Assembly: GCF_000717185.1 (NCBI RefSeq)
Contig: NZ_JNYE01000085.1
Span: 1 to 51,493, forward strand
DNA: 51,493 bases
Direction: 5' to 3'
From: Kitasatospora phosalacinea
GTDB lineage: Bacteria > Actinomycetota > Actinomycetes > Streptomycetales > Streptomycetaceae
The position numbers were made by a program, and so were the translations under genes. Shown piece by piece: positions 1 to 8,176 of this stretch. The notes beneath the pieces were generated by a model, which had not been told where the DNA came from, made no database searches, and was given only the letters and a program-made list of their open reading frames with translations. Position 1 is the stretch's first letter. Each line of letters begins with the position of its first letter.

Positions 1-78
1 CGCTCCCCCACTCCCCGGCCCCGGCTTCCCCGCTCCCCCACTCCCCGGCCCCGGCTTCTCCACTCCCCCACTCCCCGG
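1..78. repeat. 30-bp tandem repeat at window edge
   Basis: Two full copies and a partial third copy of a 30-base C-rich unit (cgctccccca followed by ctccccggcc and ccggcttccc) fill the window start and stop at the end of the first gene. The array may continue to the left of the window. It lies just downstream of a minus-strand gene. No coding or structural role is apparent. Confidence 0.85.
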
Positions 79-951
79 CTACCAGCCGGAGCCGCGGTAA
101 TGCGGCAGGTCGAGCGCGGTCGGGTCCATCGCCGCCAGCCACTGCCCGCCCCGGCGCAGCACCGGCGTCAGCACGATCTCCGGCTCCCCGTCGTACCCGG
201 CCTGCACCAGGGCGTCGTAGCGGACGGGCCGGTGGGGGGCGGTCGCGGGCGTGGGCCGCTCGTCGCGGTGGCGGCGGGCCTGGGCGTCGAGGGCCTGCAG
301 GGCGCGCTGCAGGTGCGGCTGCCAGCCGGGCAGGTGGTGCGGGTCGGCGGGGACGAGGTAGCGGGCGCCGGCGTCGATCAGCGCCCCGACCAGGCGGCCG
401 AGCGCCTCGGTGCGCTCCAGGCCGGGCGGGATCGCTCCGAGGGCGTCGGCGATCGGGCGGGTGACGCGCAGCAGTGCCTCGTTGAAGTCGAGTCCGTGTT
501 CGCCCTCGGCCTGCACCAGCAGGGCGCGCTGCTCGCCGGTGAGGTGCAGCCGGCAGGGGTGGGCGGCGCCTTCGGTGAGCAGTTCGGGCTGTCCGTGCCA
601 GGTCACGGGGGTGTCGCCGAGCTGGGCCCACTCGGGCCAACTCACTTCTCCGCCGGGGTGTTTGACGGCGTGGCCGAGCGGGTGGTCGCCGACGGTGAGG
701 ATCTCGATCCGGGCGCCGACCACCTGGGCGGGTTCGGGGCGGACGACCAGGCGGCGGGTGGCCTGGTCCCAGTCGAGGCCGCCGGTGCGGGCGTCGACGG
801 GTTCGGTGGCGGCGAGGGCGAGCGGCCGGTGGGGGTGGGCGTCGTGCATGTGGGCGACGGTGACCGGGACGAGGACGGCCGCGCGGAGGACGGCCTGCCG
901 GTCGGGGAACGGCCTGGGCTGGACCGCCTCGGTGGTGAGTTGCTCCGACAT
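79..951 (-). CDS. Conserved hypothetical protein, 290 aa
   Basis: I do not recognise this family. The chosen ATG (MSEQLTTEAV) is preceded by an AAGGG ribosome site; the open frame runs further upstream, but that part reads as arginine/proline-rich shadow sequence. The protein is soluble-looking, with no signal peptide or membrane segment, and mixes acidic and hydrophobic stretches. Its last third holds a helix-rich segment (about residues 160-230, LERTEALGRLVGALIDAGAR) and the end is Trp/Tyr/Gly rich. It is the last gene on the minus strand behind the Rieske/molybdenum operon, 215 bases beyond the preceding gene, so it could be a separate unit. Confidence 0.65.
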   Translation of the reverse strand: MSEQLTTEAVQPRPFPDRQAVLRAAVLVPVTVAHMHDAHPHRPLALAATEPVDARTGGLDWDQATRRLVVRPEPAQVVGARIEILTVGDHPLGHAVKHPGGEVSWPEWAQLGDTPVTWHGQPELLTEGAAHPCRLHLTGEQRALLVQAEGEHGLDFNEALLRVTRPIADALGAIPPGLERTEALGRLVGALIDAGARYLVPADPHHLPGWQPHLQRALQALDAQARRHRDERPTPATAPHRPVRYDALVQAGYDGEPEIVLTPVLRRGGQWLAAMDPTALDLPHYRGSGW

Positions 952-1166
952 GCGCCGTACCCTTCCCGCGCCCGTGCGGCGCGCACCCCCCGCGGGTGCC
1001 GACGCGTCCGGCCGGCCGCCCCGCGGTCTGTCCCGTCGGCCGTTCGCGCGGCCAGGGGGACAGCGTACGGGGCGCCGGCCGGTTCGGGAACGCGGTGGCG
1101 CGGACGGCGGCGAATCGTGACCGTTCGTGCCCTGTGCACCGCCGACGGCGCGCAACCTTCCTGCGG

Positions 1167-1535
1167 TCAGCGGTCGTTGGGGGAGATCCGCCAGGCGAGC
1201 AGGACGACCAGGAAGGAGGCGGCGCTGAACCCCGTGCACCACCAGGCGGTGGCCGTGTGGCCGCTCATCCAGGCGTTGGTGGCGGTGTTCAGGGCCCACA
1301 GCTGGCCGATCACGATGGTGACGGCCAGGGCGACCCGGGCGGACAGGATGGCCGACCGTTCGGGCTGCTGGTCGGTGCCCGCGCCGGGGCCGGGGCCGGT
1401 GGCGGAGACCCGCGGGTCGGCGTAGCCGGAGGTGGCCCGGATCTGCGGGTAGCGCTCGTGGACGGGCCGGTTGAGCCTGGGCTCGTCGCTGCCGGGGTGG
1501 TAGCCCTCCGGGTAGTGGCCTTCGGGAACGCTCAT
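1167..1535 (-). CDS. Small two-helix membrane protein
   Basis: A 122-residue protein of unknown function. The N-terminal half (about 1-60) is hydrophilic and Pro/Gly/Tyr rich (MSVPEGHYPEGYHPG). The C-terminal half has two likely membrane helices, about 66-84 (ALAVTIVIGQLWALNTA) and 95-113 (WWCTGFSAASFLVVLLAW). The ATG is placed six bases after a clear GGAGG; a GTG one codon earlier is too close to it. It lies 57 bases downstream of the Rieske gene on the same strand and may be the last cistron of the redox operon, possibly a small accessory subunit. That role is inference from position only. Confidence 0.7.
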   Translation of the reverse strand: MSVPEGHYPEGYHPGSDEPRLNRPVHERYPQIRATSGYADPRVSATGPGPGAGTDQQPERSAILSARVALAVTIVIGQLWALNTATNAWMSGHTATAWWCTGFSAASFLVVLLAWRISPNDR

Positions 1536-1592
1536 CACGCACCTCCACAGGGGAGTTGACGGATCGTCGGTTCAACTCGCGTGCCGGTCATC

Positions 1593-2264
1593 TCACTTGC
1601 CGCTCTTGCGGCTGGGGCAGTTGGCGGCGGCGATGAGTTCCGGGTCGCGCAGGGTCCGGCACACGCCGGTCAGTGTCTCCTCGCCGGAGCGGATGGTGCC
1701 GACCGCCCAGACCGAGCCGTCGGCCCGTTCCGCCATCACCACCCGGGGCAGCGGGCGGGGCGGCGGGCCGCCGGTGACCTCGCCGGTGCGGGAGTCGAAC
1801 TGCCCTTCGTGGCACGGGCAGTAGAGGTCGCCGTCGGCGCCGTGGTCGCGCCGCCACAGCACGCCGCAGGCGAGGTGGGTGCAGACCGTGGAGTAGCCGA
1901 CCAGGGTGCCGTCGGGCAGCCGGATCGCCATCGCCCGGTCGTCCTCGCCGGGGTAGTCGAAGGTGACCGCGTCGCCGGGTTCCAGCCGGTCGGCGACCCT
2001 CAACGGCGCTGCGGCGCCGTCGCCGTGGCGGTGCAGCACGCCGGCCGAGACCACCGTGGAGCCGACCACCAGGCCGCCGGAGACGGTGGCGACGATCCGC
2101 AGGTAGTCGCGCCGGGTGGTCAGCGAGTCGGCGCTGATCCGTTCCTTCAGCGCGGCCTGCTCGGCCCGGTGGCCGTCGGGGCCGTCGGGGCTGCCGGGGC
2201 CGCCGGGGCCGCCGGGGCCGCCGTCCGGGCCGTACGGCTGGGGGGAGTTGGCGGGGCTGGTCAC
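1593..2264 (-). CDS. Rieske (2Fe-2S) protein with Tat-like anchor
   Basis: A 223-residue Rieske protein. The cluster motifs are CTHLACGV (C-x-H) and CPCHEGQFD (C-x2-H), about residues 130-160, giving a 2Fe-2S centre with two Cys and two His ligands. A TRRDYLR motif near residue 50 followed by a hydrophobic stretch (IVATVSGGLVVGSTVVSAGV) looks like a twin-arginine anchor, so the Rieske domain is probably on the outer face. Before it lies an unusual Gly/Pro/Asp-rich cytoplasmic segment (about residues 6-30). The GTG start overlaps the ferredoxin stop by four bases (GTGA), showing translational coupling. It probably passes electrons between the quinone pool or membrane cytochrome and an external partner. 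Confidence 0.88.
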   Translation of the reverse strand: MTSPANSPQPYGPDGGPGGPGGPGSPDGPDGHRAEQAALKERISADSLTTRRDYLRIVATVSGGLVVGSTVVSAGVLHRHGDGAAAPLRVADRLEPGDAVTFDYPGEDDRAMAIRLPDGTLVGYSTVCTHLACGVLWRRDHGADGDLYCPCHEGQFDSRTGEVTGGPPPRPLPRVVMAERADGSVWAVGTIRSGEETLTGVCRTLRDPELIAAANCPSRKSGK

Positions 2265-2878
2265 GCCCTGGCTCCGTTCCCGGGCGTGGGGCGCCCGTTG
2301 ACCTCGATCAGGTTCAGCATCCCGCCGGGGACGGGAGTTCGGCGCTCGCCCGGCACCACCATGGCGACGCCGGTGGAGACCACGGTGTCGCCGAACGCGA
2401 ACATCGTGGAGACGTCCACGCCGGGCCGCTCGGCCTGCAGTTCCTCGACGGTGCCGTAGAACAGGGCGCCGGTGGGGCAGACCGTGGCGCACATCGGGGC
2501 CAGGCCGTAGGAGGTGCGGTCGTAGCAGAGGTTGCACTTCATCTGGAGCTTCGCCTCCAGATCGATCTTGGGCACGCCGAACGGGCAGGCGTTGACGCAG
2601 TTCGCGCAGCCGATGCAGCGGGTCGGGTCGGCCTCCTGCACCACGCCGTCCGCGGTGATCAGGATCGCCTCGGCCGGGCAGACCTCGGCGCACGGCGCGA
2701 CCGGGTCCTCGCAGTGCATGCACACGGTCGGCAGCGAGGCGACGGTGTGGCCCTCGTCCGGGTAGTCCAGGTGGATCATCGACTTGCCCCGGTGCGAGTC
2801 GCACTCGCGGCAGGCCGACACGCAGGCCTGGCAGCCGATGCAGCGGCCCGGGTCGATGAAGATGGTGCGTCCCAGCAT
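2261..2878 (-). CDS. 4Fe-4S dicluster ferredoxin subunit (DmsB/NrfC-like)
   Basis: A 205-residue electron-transfer subunit. Four Cys groups are visible: CIGCQACVSAC near residue 14, CMHCEDPVAPCAEVC near 53, CIGCANCVNACPFG near 87, and a last pair built from CNLC and CATVCPTG near 115-135. This is the usual pattern of four 4Fe-4S clusters in membrane molybdoenzyme electron-transfer subunits. There is no signal peptide, so it should sit in the cytoplasm with the catalytic subunit. The ATG lies five bases after the catalytic-subunit stop, and its own stop overlaps the Rieske start. Known families suggest it carries electrons between the molybdopterin subunit and the membrane cytochrome. Confidence 0.9.
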   Translation of the reverse strand: MLGRTIFIDPGRCIGCQACVSACRECDSHRGKSMIHLDYPDEGHTVASLPTVCMHCEDPVAPCAEVCPAEAILITADGVVQEADPTRCIGCANCVNACPFGVPKIDLEAKLQMKCNLCYDRTSYGLAPMCATVCPTGALFYGTVEELQAERPGVDVSTMFAFGDTVVSTGVAMVVPGERRTPVPGGMLNLIEVNGRPTPGNGARA

Positions 2879-2883
2879 CTCGG

Positions 2884-5184
2884 TCAGCCCCTCTCGGCGG
2901 TGCCGCGGCCCTGCGGCGAGGTCGGCGGCAGCGGGTCGGTGCGCGAGACCTGGGCCTCCGGGTAGGCCTCGCGACCCGGCGGGACGGGCGGCGCGGGCAC
3001 CGGGTCGATGGCCTCGGCCCGTTCGATCCGCACCGCGCACACCTTGTACTCGGGGATCTTCGAGCGCGGGTCCAGGGCGTCGACGGTCAGGACGTTCGCC
3101 GCGACGGGGTACGGCCAGTGGTAGGGCACGAACACGTGGTCGGGGCGGATCGCCTCGGTCACCAGCGCGGGCAGCACCTCGCTGCCGCGCCGGGTCACCA
3201 CCCGCACCGGCTCCCCGTTGCGAAACCCGTGCGAGGGGTGCACCTCCACCCAGGGGCGGGGCGTCTGCTCGACCAGGCCGCCCAGGCGCCGGGTCTGGTT
3301 GCCGGACAGGAAGTGCGCGACGGTGCGCCCGGTGGTCAGCGTCATCGGGTACTCGTCGCTGTACGGGTCGGCGGGCGGGTGCCACTCCACCACCTGCATG
3401 TGCACCTTGCCGTCCGGGTGGGAGGTCCTGCCGCCCTCGAACAGCCGGGGCGTGCCCGGGTGGTCGAGGCTGGGGCAGGGCCAGGCGATGCCGCCGGTCT
3501 CCTCCAGGCGCTCGTAGGTGATGCCGTAGTAGTCGATGACGGTGCCCGCCGAGGCGCGGCGCAGTTCGTCGAAGACGTCCTTGGAGCCCTCGAAGGCGAA
3601 CTTGCTGCCCTGGCCGAGGCGTCGGGCGATCTCGCACATCACCCAGGTGTCGGTGCGCACGCCCTCGGGCGGCTCCTGGGCCTTGTTGTGCTTGACCACC
3701 CGGGCCTCGGCGTTGGCCATGACGCCCTCGTCCTCGGCCCAGGTGGTGACCGGGAAGACCACGTGCGCGTTGGCGGCGGTCTCGGAGAGGAAGAAGTCGA
3801 ACTGGGCGTGGAACTCCAGCTTGTCGTAACCGTCCTTCACCACCGCGTAGTTGGGCAGCGAGACGAACGGGTTGTTGCAGACGCCGATCAGGCCGCGGAT
3901 CTCGCCGCGCTGCATCTGCCAGACCATCTCCATCATCGAGGTTCCGGCCTGCGGGAGTTCGGACTCCTCGATGCCCCAGATCGCGGCGACCTGGCGGCGG
4001 TGCACCGGGTCGTTGATGGAGCGGCCGCCGGGCAGCAGGTCGGACTTCTGGCCGTGCTCGCGGCCGCCCTGGCCGTTGCCCTGGCCGGTGATGGTGCCGT
4101 AACCGGCGCCCGGGCGGCCCAGGTTGCCGGTGGCGGTGCACAGGTTGATGACGGTCAGGCAGTTCTCCACGCCCTGGGTGTGGTGCTCGATGCCGCGCGC
4201 GTGCCAGGCCATCGCCCGGTCGGCCGTCCCGAACACCCGGGCCACCTGGACGATCTGCTCCGCCGGGACGCCGCAGATCTCGGCGGCCCGGCTCGGCGGG
4301 TACGCCTTGACGGCGGCCTTGACCTCGGCCCAGCCGGTGGTGTGCTCGGCCAGGAACACCTCGTCGGTGAGGCCCTCCTCGACGATGACGTGCAGCACGG
4401 CGTTGAAGAACGCCGAGTCCGTACCGGACTTGAGCGCGACGTGGATGTCGGCGGTGCGGGCGACCGCGGTCTCGCGCGGGTCGACGACGATCAGGGTGGC
4501 GCCGCGGTCCCGGGCGCCCCACACGTACTGGGTCATGACGGGGAAGCACTCGCCGACGTTCGACCCGGCGATCAGGAGGCACTGGGTCTGCAGGATGTCG
4601 GAGAACGGGTTGCCCGCCCGGTCGATGCCGAAGGCCAGCTTGTTGGCGCCCGCCGCGCTGACCATGCACAGGCGGCCGTTGTAGTCCACGTGCCGGGTCT
4701 TCAGCGCGACCCGGGCGAACTTGCCCACCAGGTAGGTCTTCTCGGAGAACAGGCTGGCCCCGCCGAGCATCCCGAACGCGTCCCGGCCGCTCTCGGCCTG
4801 GATCCGGTTGATCTCGGCGACGGTGAAGTCCAGCGCCTCCTCCCAGCCCACCTCCCGGAACGGCTCGTCGCGGCTGCGGCGCATCAGCGGCGCGGTCAGC
4901 CGGTCGGGGTGGTTGACCTGCTGGTACGCGTTGATGCCCTTGGGGCACAGGCGCATCCGGTTGATGTCGTGGTTGCGCGGCTCGACACCGAACACCTTGC
5001 CCTGGGCGTTCACCCGCAGGTACATGCCGCACTGCACGCCGCAGAAGCAGCAGTGCGTGGGGACGAGGGTCTGCTCGGTCTGGTCGGCCCGCCAGGCCGC
5101 GGCGGGCAGGCCGCCCGCGTCGCGGAAGTTGCGGGTCCCGAGCGGGGCGACGCTCGGGTCCAACGGGACGTGCTCGTGGCTCAC
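2884..5184 (-). CDS. NasA/NapA-type molybdopterin oxidoreductase
   Basis: A 766-residue catalytic subunit. Near the N-terminus (about 45-90) CCFCGVQCG and a later Cys (RLCPKG) form the 4Fe-4S motif of the MopB family. The segment YNGRLCMVSAAGANK supplies the probable molybdenum-ligating Cys, as in nitrate reductases of the NasA/NapA clade. GTITGQGNGQGGREHGQKSD is strongly NasA-like. The C-terminal third (TLTTGRTVAHFLSGNQTRR) matches the molydopterin dinucleotide-binding domain. No Tat signal is present, so it should act in the cytoplasm. The GTG start overlaps the membrane-subunit stop (GTGA). Nitrate is the best-guess substrate from clade; the membrane, ferredoxin and Rieske partners are not those of a typical assimilatory enzyme, so another oxyanion or a dehydrogenase role remains possible. 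Confidence 0.85.
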   Translation of the reverse strand: MSHEHVPLDPSVAPLGTRNFRDAGGLPAAAWRADQTEQTLVPTHCCFCGVQCGMYLRVNAQGKVFGVEPRNHDINRMRLCPKGINAYQQVNHPDRLTAPLMRRSRDEPFREVGWEEALDFTVAEINRIQAESGRDAFGMLGGASLFSEKTYLVGKFARVALKTRHVDYNGRLCMVSAAGANKLAFGIDRAGNPFSDILQTQCLLIAGSNVGECFPVMTQYVWGARDRGATLIVVDPRETAVARTADIHVALKSGTDSAFFNAVLHVIVEEGLTDEVFLAEHTTGWAEVKAAVKAYPPSRAAEICGVPAEQIVQVARVFGTADRAMAWHARGIEHHTQGVENCLTVINLCTATGNLGRPGAGYGTITGQGNGQGGREHGQKSDLLPGGRSINDPVHRRQVAAIWGIEESELPQAGTSMMEMVWQMQRGEIRGLIGVCNNPFVSLPNYAVVKDGYDKLEFHAQFDFFLSETAANAHVVFPVTTWAEDEGVMANAEARVVKHNKAQEPPEGVRTDTWVMCEIARRLGQGSKFAFEGSKDVFDELRRASAGTVIDYYGITYERLEETGGIAWPCPSLDHPGTPRLFEGGRTSHPDGKVHMQVVEWHPPADPYSDEYPMTLTTGRTVAHFLSGNQTRRLGGLVEQTPRPWVEVHPSHGFRNGEPVRVVTRRGSEVLPALVTEAIRPDHVFVPYHWPYPVAANVLTVDALDPRSKIPEYKVCAVRIERAEAIDPVPAPPVPPGREAYPEAQVSRTDPLPPTSPQGRGTAERG

Positions 5185-6311
5185 TTGAACCCCCGCTTGA
5201 CGTTCGACAGGTAGGCGGTGCCGCGCAGCACCCGCTTGCAACGGGGGCAGTACTCGGCCCACTCGTCGAAGCCCAGCTTCAGGTCGCGCATCGTGGCGCG
5301 CAGGTTGTCCACCGCCGCGACGGTGTCGATCGGCTGGCCGCAGCGCTTGCACGCCTGCAGCTCCTGGTCGTCCGAACCCTTGCGCCGCGCCGTGTACTTG
5401 AACAGCTGCATGCCGACCGCGGCCGGGCGCTGCACGATGTGGAAGAACTTGCCGAACGGCAGGTAGACCAGGGTCAGCACGACCGAGGCCATGTGCAGGA
5501 TCGCCAGGAACTCGTAGCCGCCGCCGTGCAGGAACATCTCCGAGAAGGTCAGCAGCAGGCCGGTGACCGAGATGGTGATCAGCGCCAGCAGCGGCAGGAA
5601 GTCGTAGCCGAAGCGCTGGCCGGTGGTCGCGGCGCGGTCGCGCATCCGCCGCCACAGGAAGTAGCCGGCGCCGCCGATCACCATCACCGCGGCCAGGTCG
5701 AGGCCGTGGTAGAGCGCCCAGCCGAGGAAGCTGCCGGAGTCGAAGCCGAACAGCCGCAGGCCCCACAGCCGCATCTCGTAGCCCGGCCCGGCCGCGCTGG
5801 CGGAGGTGAAGGTGAACCAGCCCCAGGTCAGCGGGAAGGTGATCGCCGCGGCCAGCAGGCAGCCCCAGAAGATCAGTTGGTGTGCCGCCCAGCGGGCGTG
5901 CGAGCGGGCGCCGAGGAACTTCTGGAAGCCCAGGTAGGTGGCGATCATCTTCGGCAGGGCGGCGGGCGAGCGCTTCAGGTTCTCCCAGGACAGCGCGGCC
6001 TTCCAGCCCTGCACGAACATCCGGCGGGCGGCGGGCGCGGAGACCCACACCACGTAGCGGTACACCACGCCGAAGGTGAGGAACACCGTGGCCACCGCGT
6101 ACGGCACCAGCGCCGAGTCGAAGTCCCGCAGCAGGCGGCTGCCCAGCACGATCGCCACCACCAGCAGCACGCTCGCCGCCCCGGCGATCAGCGAGGCCCG
6201 CACCGCCGTCGTCCGGGTGGTCGAGGCCACCACCCCCGGCGCGCCGCCCTCGACCTGGCTGTCACCGATCGGTCTGCCCTGCGGGGGCGGCGCTGTCCCG
6301 GCCACGCGCAC
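5181..6311 (-). CDS. DsrM/NarI-like membrane cytochrome b subunit
   Basis: A 376-residue membrane protein with about six hydrophobic helices (roughly 40-60, 70-92, 140-160, 195-215, 230-250, 265-290). Histidines inside or at the ends of helices (AAHQLIF, LYHGLDL, LAILHMAS, KFFHIVQ) fit b-heme ligands of the NarI/DsrM/HdrE group. The C-terminal tail adds a zinc-ribbon-like pair, ACKRCGQ and YCPRCKR, about 35 residues apart. Such proteins are often labelled MFS transporters in databases, but the helix and His pattern suggest a quinone-linked cytochrome. It is the first gene of the operon and is coupled to the molybdopterin subunit by a GTGA overlap. Confidence 0.8.
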   Translation of the reverse strand: MRVAGTAPPPQGRPIGDSQVEGGAPGVVASTTRTTAVRASLIAGAASVLLVVAIVLGSRLLRDFDSALVPYAVATVFLTFGVVYRYVVWVSAPAARRMFVQGWKAALSWENLKRSPAALPKMIATYLGFQKFLGARSHARWAAHQLIFWGCLLAAAITFPLTWGWFTFTSASAAGPGYEMRLWGLRLFGFDSGSFLGWALYHGLDLAAVMVIGGAGYFLWRRMRDRAATTGQRFGYDFLPLLALITISVTGLLLTFSEMFLHGGGYEFLAILHMASVVLTLVYLPFGKFFHIVQRPAAVGMQLFKYTARRKGSDDQELQACKRCGQPIDTVAAVDNLRATMRDLKLGFDEWAEYCPRCKRVLRGTAYLSNVKRGFK

Positions 6312-6474
6312 TCTCCTAGCGCTCGACGAGCCACTCGATCTGACGTTCTCTCCGCCGGACGCTAGCGATCACCCCTGCGGGGTGCCCGCCCACTGCGCCA
6401 CCAGCGGCGCGTCGCTGGGCCGAACGGGCGAGCGGTCGGCGCGCCCGACCATCCCGGCGGCGCCGGGGCGGGGC

Positions 6475-7602
6475 TCAGCCGAGGGCGTCGACGGCGGCCC
6501 GGACGGCCTGCGGGTGGGCGAGCAGGTCGGTGCTGTCGGCCCACTGGTCGACGGCACCGGTCAGCGGCCGGTCGCGCAACTCCGGTGCGGTGACGGTCCG
6601 TTGCAGGGCCCGGGCGAAGCGGTCGGCGTGCAGGACGAGGTACGGGCGGTCGTGGTAGCGGCGGCAGGCCGGGTCGAGCGGCTCGGTCAGGCCGAGCGCG
6701 TTGTGGGCGCGGGCCGCGGCCTCGTACGCCGCGCACAGGTGCCGTTCGCGGGCGGCCTGGTCGGGGGCGGCGAGGGCCGCGCGCAGGGCGGGGGCCAGCG
6801 CGGGGGCGCTGCCGAGGCGGGCGAAGGCGCTGCCGAGCCACTTGCCGTACGGGGCGTAGCGGCGGTCCGTCAGGAAGGCCAGCCGCATCAGGTCGCGGAC
6901 CAGACGGGCGGTGAGCAGGGCCGCGCCGAGCTCGTCCCCGGCCTCGGCGCAGCGGCCGACGAACGCCTCCTCCTGGGCGATCCGCTGCCACTGGCAGGCC
7001 AGCAGGTGGCGCCACACCTGGTCGGGGTACCAACGCAGGCGCTCGCGGGCGGCGGTGAGGGTGCCGAGGCCGTCGTGGAAGAGCGCGCCGCCGGTGAACT
7101 CGGCGAGCCGCTGCTGCGGGAGGGCCAGCCAGTCGACGGGGCCGGGGGCGCTGTCGGCCCAGGCGGCGGCGGGCGGGCCGAGGCGCTCGGCGAGCCAGCC
7201 GGGCAGGTCGTGGACGGTGACGCGGTGGTCGACCGGGCCGTCGGCGGGCGGCGGGGCGAGGTGGCTGACCGGGTTGTCCGGGTCGCCGGTGGCACGGTAG
7301 TGGGTGGACCAGCCGCGGACGTGCCCGGGCAGGCGTTCGGCGAGCAGTTCGCGGATCGCGGGGCCGTGGCGGCGGGCGTCCGCCGGGTCCAGGAAGAGCT
7401 GTAGGCGCGGCCCCCAGTCGTGGTCGGCGGAGCGGGCGCTGTCGAAGCCGAGCACCTCCGATCCGGGGCCGATCCGCGCGGCCGCGTGGCGCAGGCCCGG
7501 GTGGGCGCGCTCCAGGAGCGGGCGGACGGCCTCCTCGTACAGCGCCCGGGCGAGGTCGAGGCCGGGGACGAAGGGCGGGGCGGCGGGGCCGGGTGCGGTC
7601 AT
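6475..7602 (-). CDS. DUF4037 nucleotidyltransferase-fold protein
   Basis: A 375-residue soluble protein. Its N-terminal third contains GFDSARSADHDWGPRLQLFL, a variant of the G-S-x-x-DxD pattern of the nucleotidyltransferase fold seen in DUF4037 proteins. The middle and C-terminal parts are helical, with many Trp/Arg residues (RRLRWYPDQVWRHLLACQWQ-like stretch around 210-230). The substrate is unknown. The ATG start (MTAPGPAAPP) follows 41 bases after a small membrane-protein gene on the same strand, and the stop is 163 bases from the redox operon start. The open frame extends upstream of the ATG but that part lacks real coding character. Confidence 0.75.
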   Translation of the reverse strand: MTAPGPAAPPFVPGLDLARALYEEAVRPLLERAHPGLRHAAARIGPGSEVLGFDSARSADHDWGPRLQLFLDPADARRHGPAIRELLAERLPGHVRGWSTHYRATGDPDNPVSHLAPPPADGPVDHRVTVHDLPGWLAERLGPPAAAWADSAPGPVDWLALPQQRLAEFTGGALFHDGLGTLTAARERLRWYPDQVWRHLLACQWQRIAQEEAFVGRCAEAGDELGAALLTARLVRDLMRLAFLTDRRYAPYGKWLGSAFARLGSAPALAPALRAALAAPDQAARERHLCAAYEAAARAHNALGLTEPLDPACRRYHDRPYLVLHADRFARALQRTVTAPELRDRPLTGAVDQWADSTDLLAHPQAVRAAVDALG

Positions 7603-7643
7603 GCGGCCCACTGTGGCGGAGCACGACCGGAGGGGGCCACCGC

Positions 7644-7844
7644 TTAACGGGCGGCTCGACGTGCGGCGGTCAGACCCGCGAAGACCAGGGCGGTACCCGC
7701 GCCGCCGGAGGCGCGCAGCGCGGGGCCGGTGGTGGCGGCGGGCAGGGCGCCGGAGGTGAGTCCGTCGGCGGCGAGGGCGAGCGAGCCCAGCAGTCCGAGC
7801 CACCGGTACCGGCCCGGGTGGGCGTTCGCGCCCGTGTGCGGCAT
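7644..7844 (-). CDS. Possible small membrane protein, 66 aa
   Basis: A short reading frame MPHTGANAHPGRYRW with two hydrophobic stretches (WLGLLGSLALAADGL and GAGTALVFAGLTAA) and a basic C-terminus. It ends in a TAA stop 41 bases before the DUF4037 gene on the same strand. The ribosome site is weak, so the start and even the reality of the gene are uncertain. No family is recognised. Confidence 0.45.
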   Translation of the reverse strand: MPHTGANAHPGRYRWLGLLGSLALAADGLTSGALPAATTGPALRASGGAGTALVFAGLTAARRAAR

Positions 7845-8176
7845 GTCGGGAACGCTGGCAGAGGGGCGTGACTCCCGGGGGAAGAGTCGGCGTCCGCCAA
7901 ATGGCCGGGGGGCGACCGGATCACGCCGTGCGCAGGCCGCGGCGGGTGCCGGGGCCGGGGCGTGCCGCGGGGCCGAACCCGGCATTCAGCACGTGCACAT
8001 CTGGTCTCCCACGGACGGCCATCTCAGGGCCAGTCGGGTCGGGGAGACATACGGGTGCCGCCCGTGGCCGGCGCCGCCGGACCGGCGGTCCGGGTGCGAG
8101 CGCCCCTGTCGTTGCGTGCCGTCCCGTGCCGTCCGTCGCCACCCTACCGCGCCCCGAGATCCCGGAGAGTCCCGCC
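7845..8176. other. 332-bp intergenic region before olsB
   Basis: Divergent spacer between the small membrane-protein gene (minus) and the acyltransferase pair (plus). No convincing gene, RNA or long palindrome was found. It should hold the promoters of both units, but no clear -35/-10 pair can be picked, and I saw no PHO-box-like 11-base direct repeats. Confidence 0.5.

Noticed and set aside
100..1425. Long plus-strand frame of 441 codons opposite the first genes
   Set aside because: It is a shadow of the minus-strand genes: Gly/Val/Ala-rich with no domain, and the minus frames have ribosome sites and sensible membrane helices.
3118..5214. 698-codon plus-strand frame opposite the molybdopterin subunit
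   Set aside because: The opposite frame has all MopB motifs; this one is low-complexity antisense sequence.
5181..6311. MFS transporter label for the membrane subunit
   Set aside because: It has only about six helices, heme-type His positions and a Cys tail, and lies in a redox operon; none of the MFS loop motifs is present.
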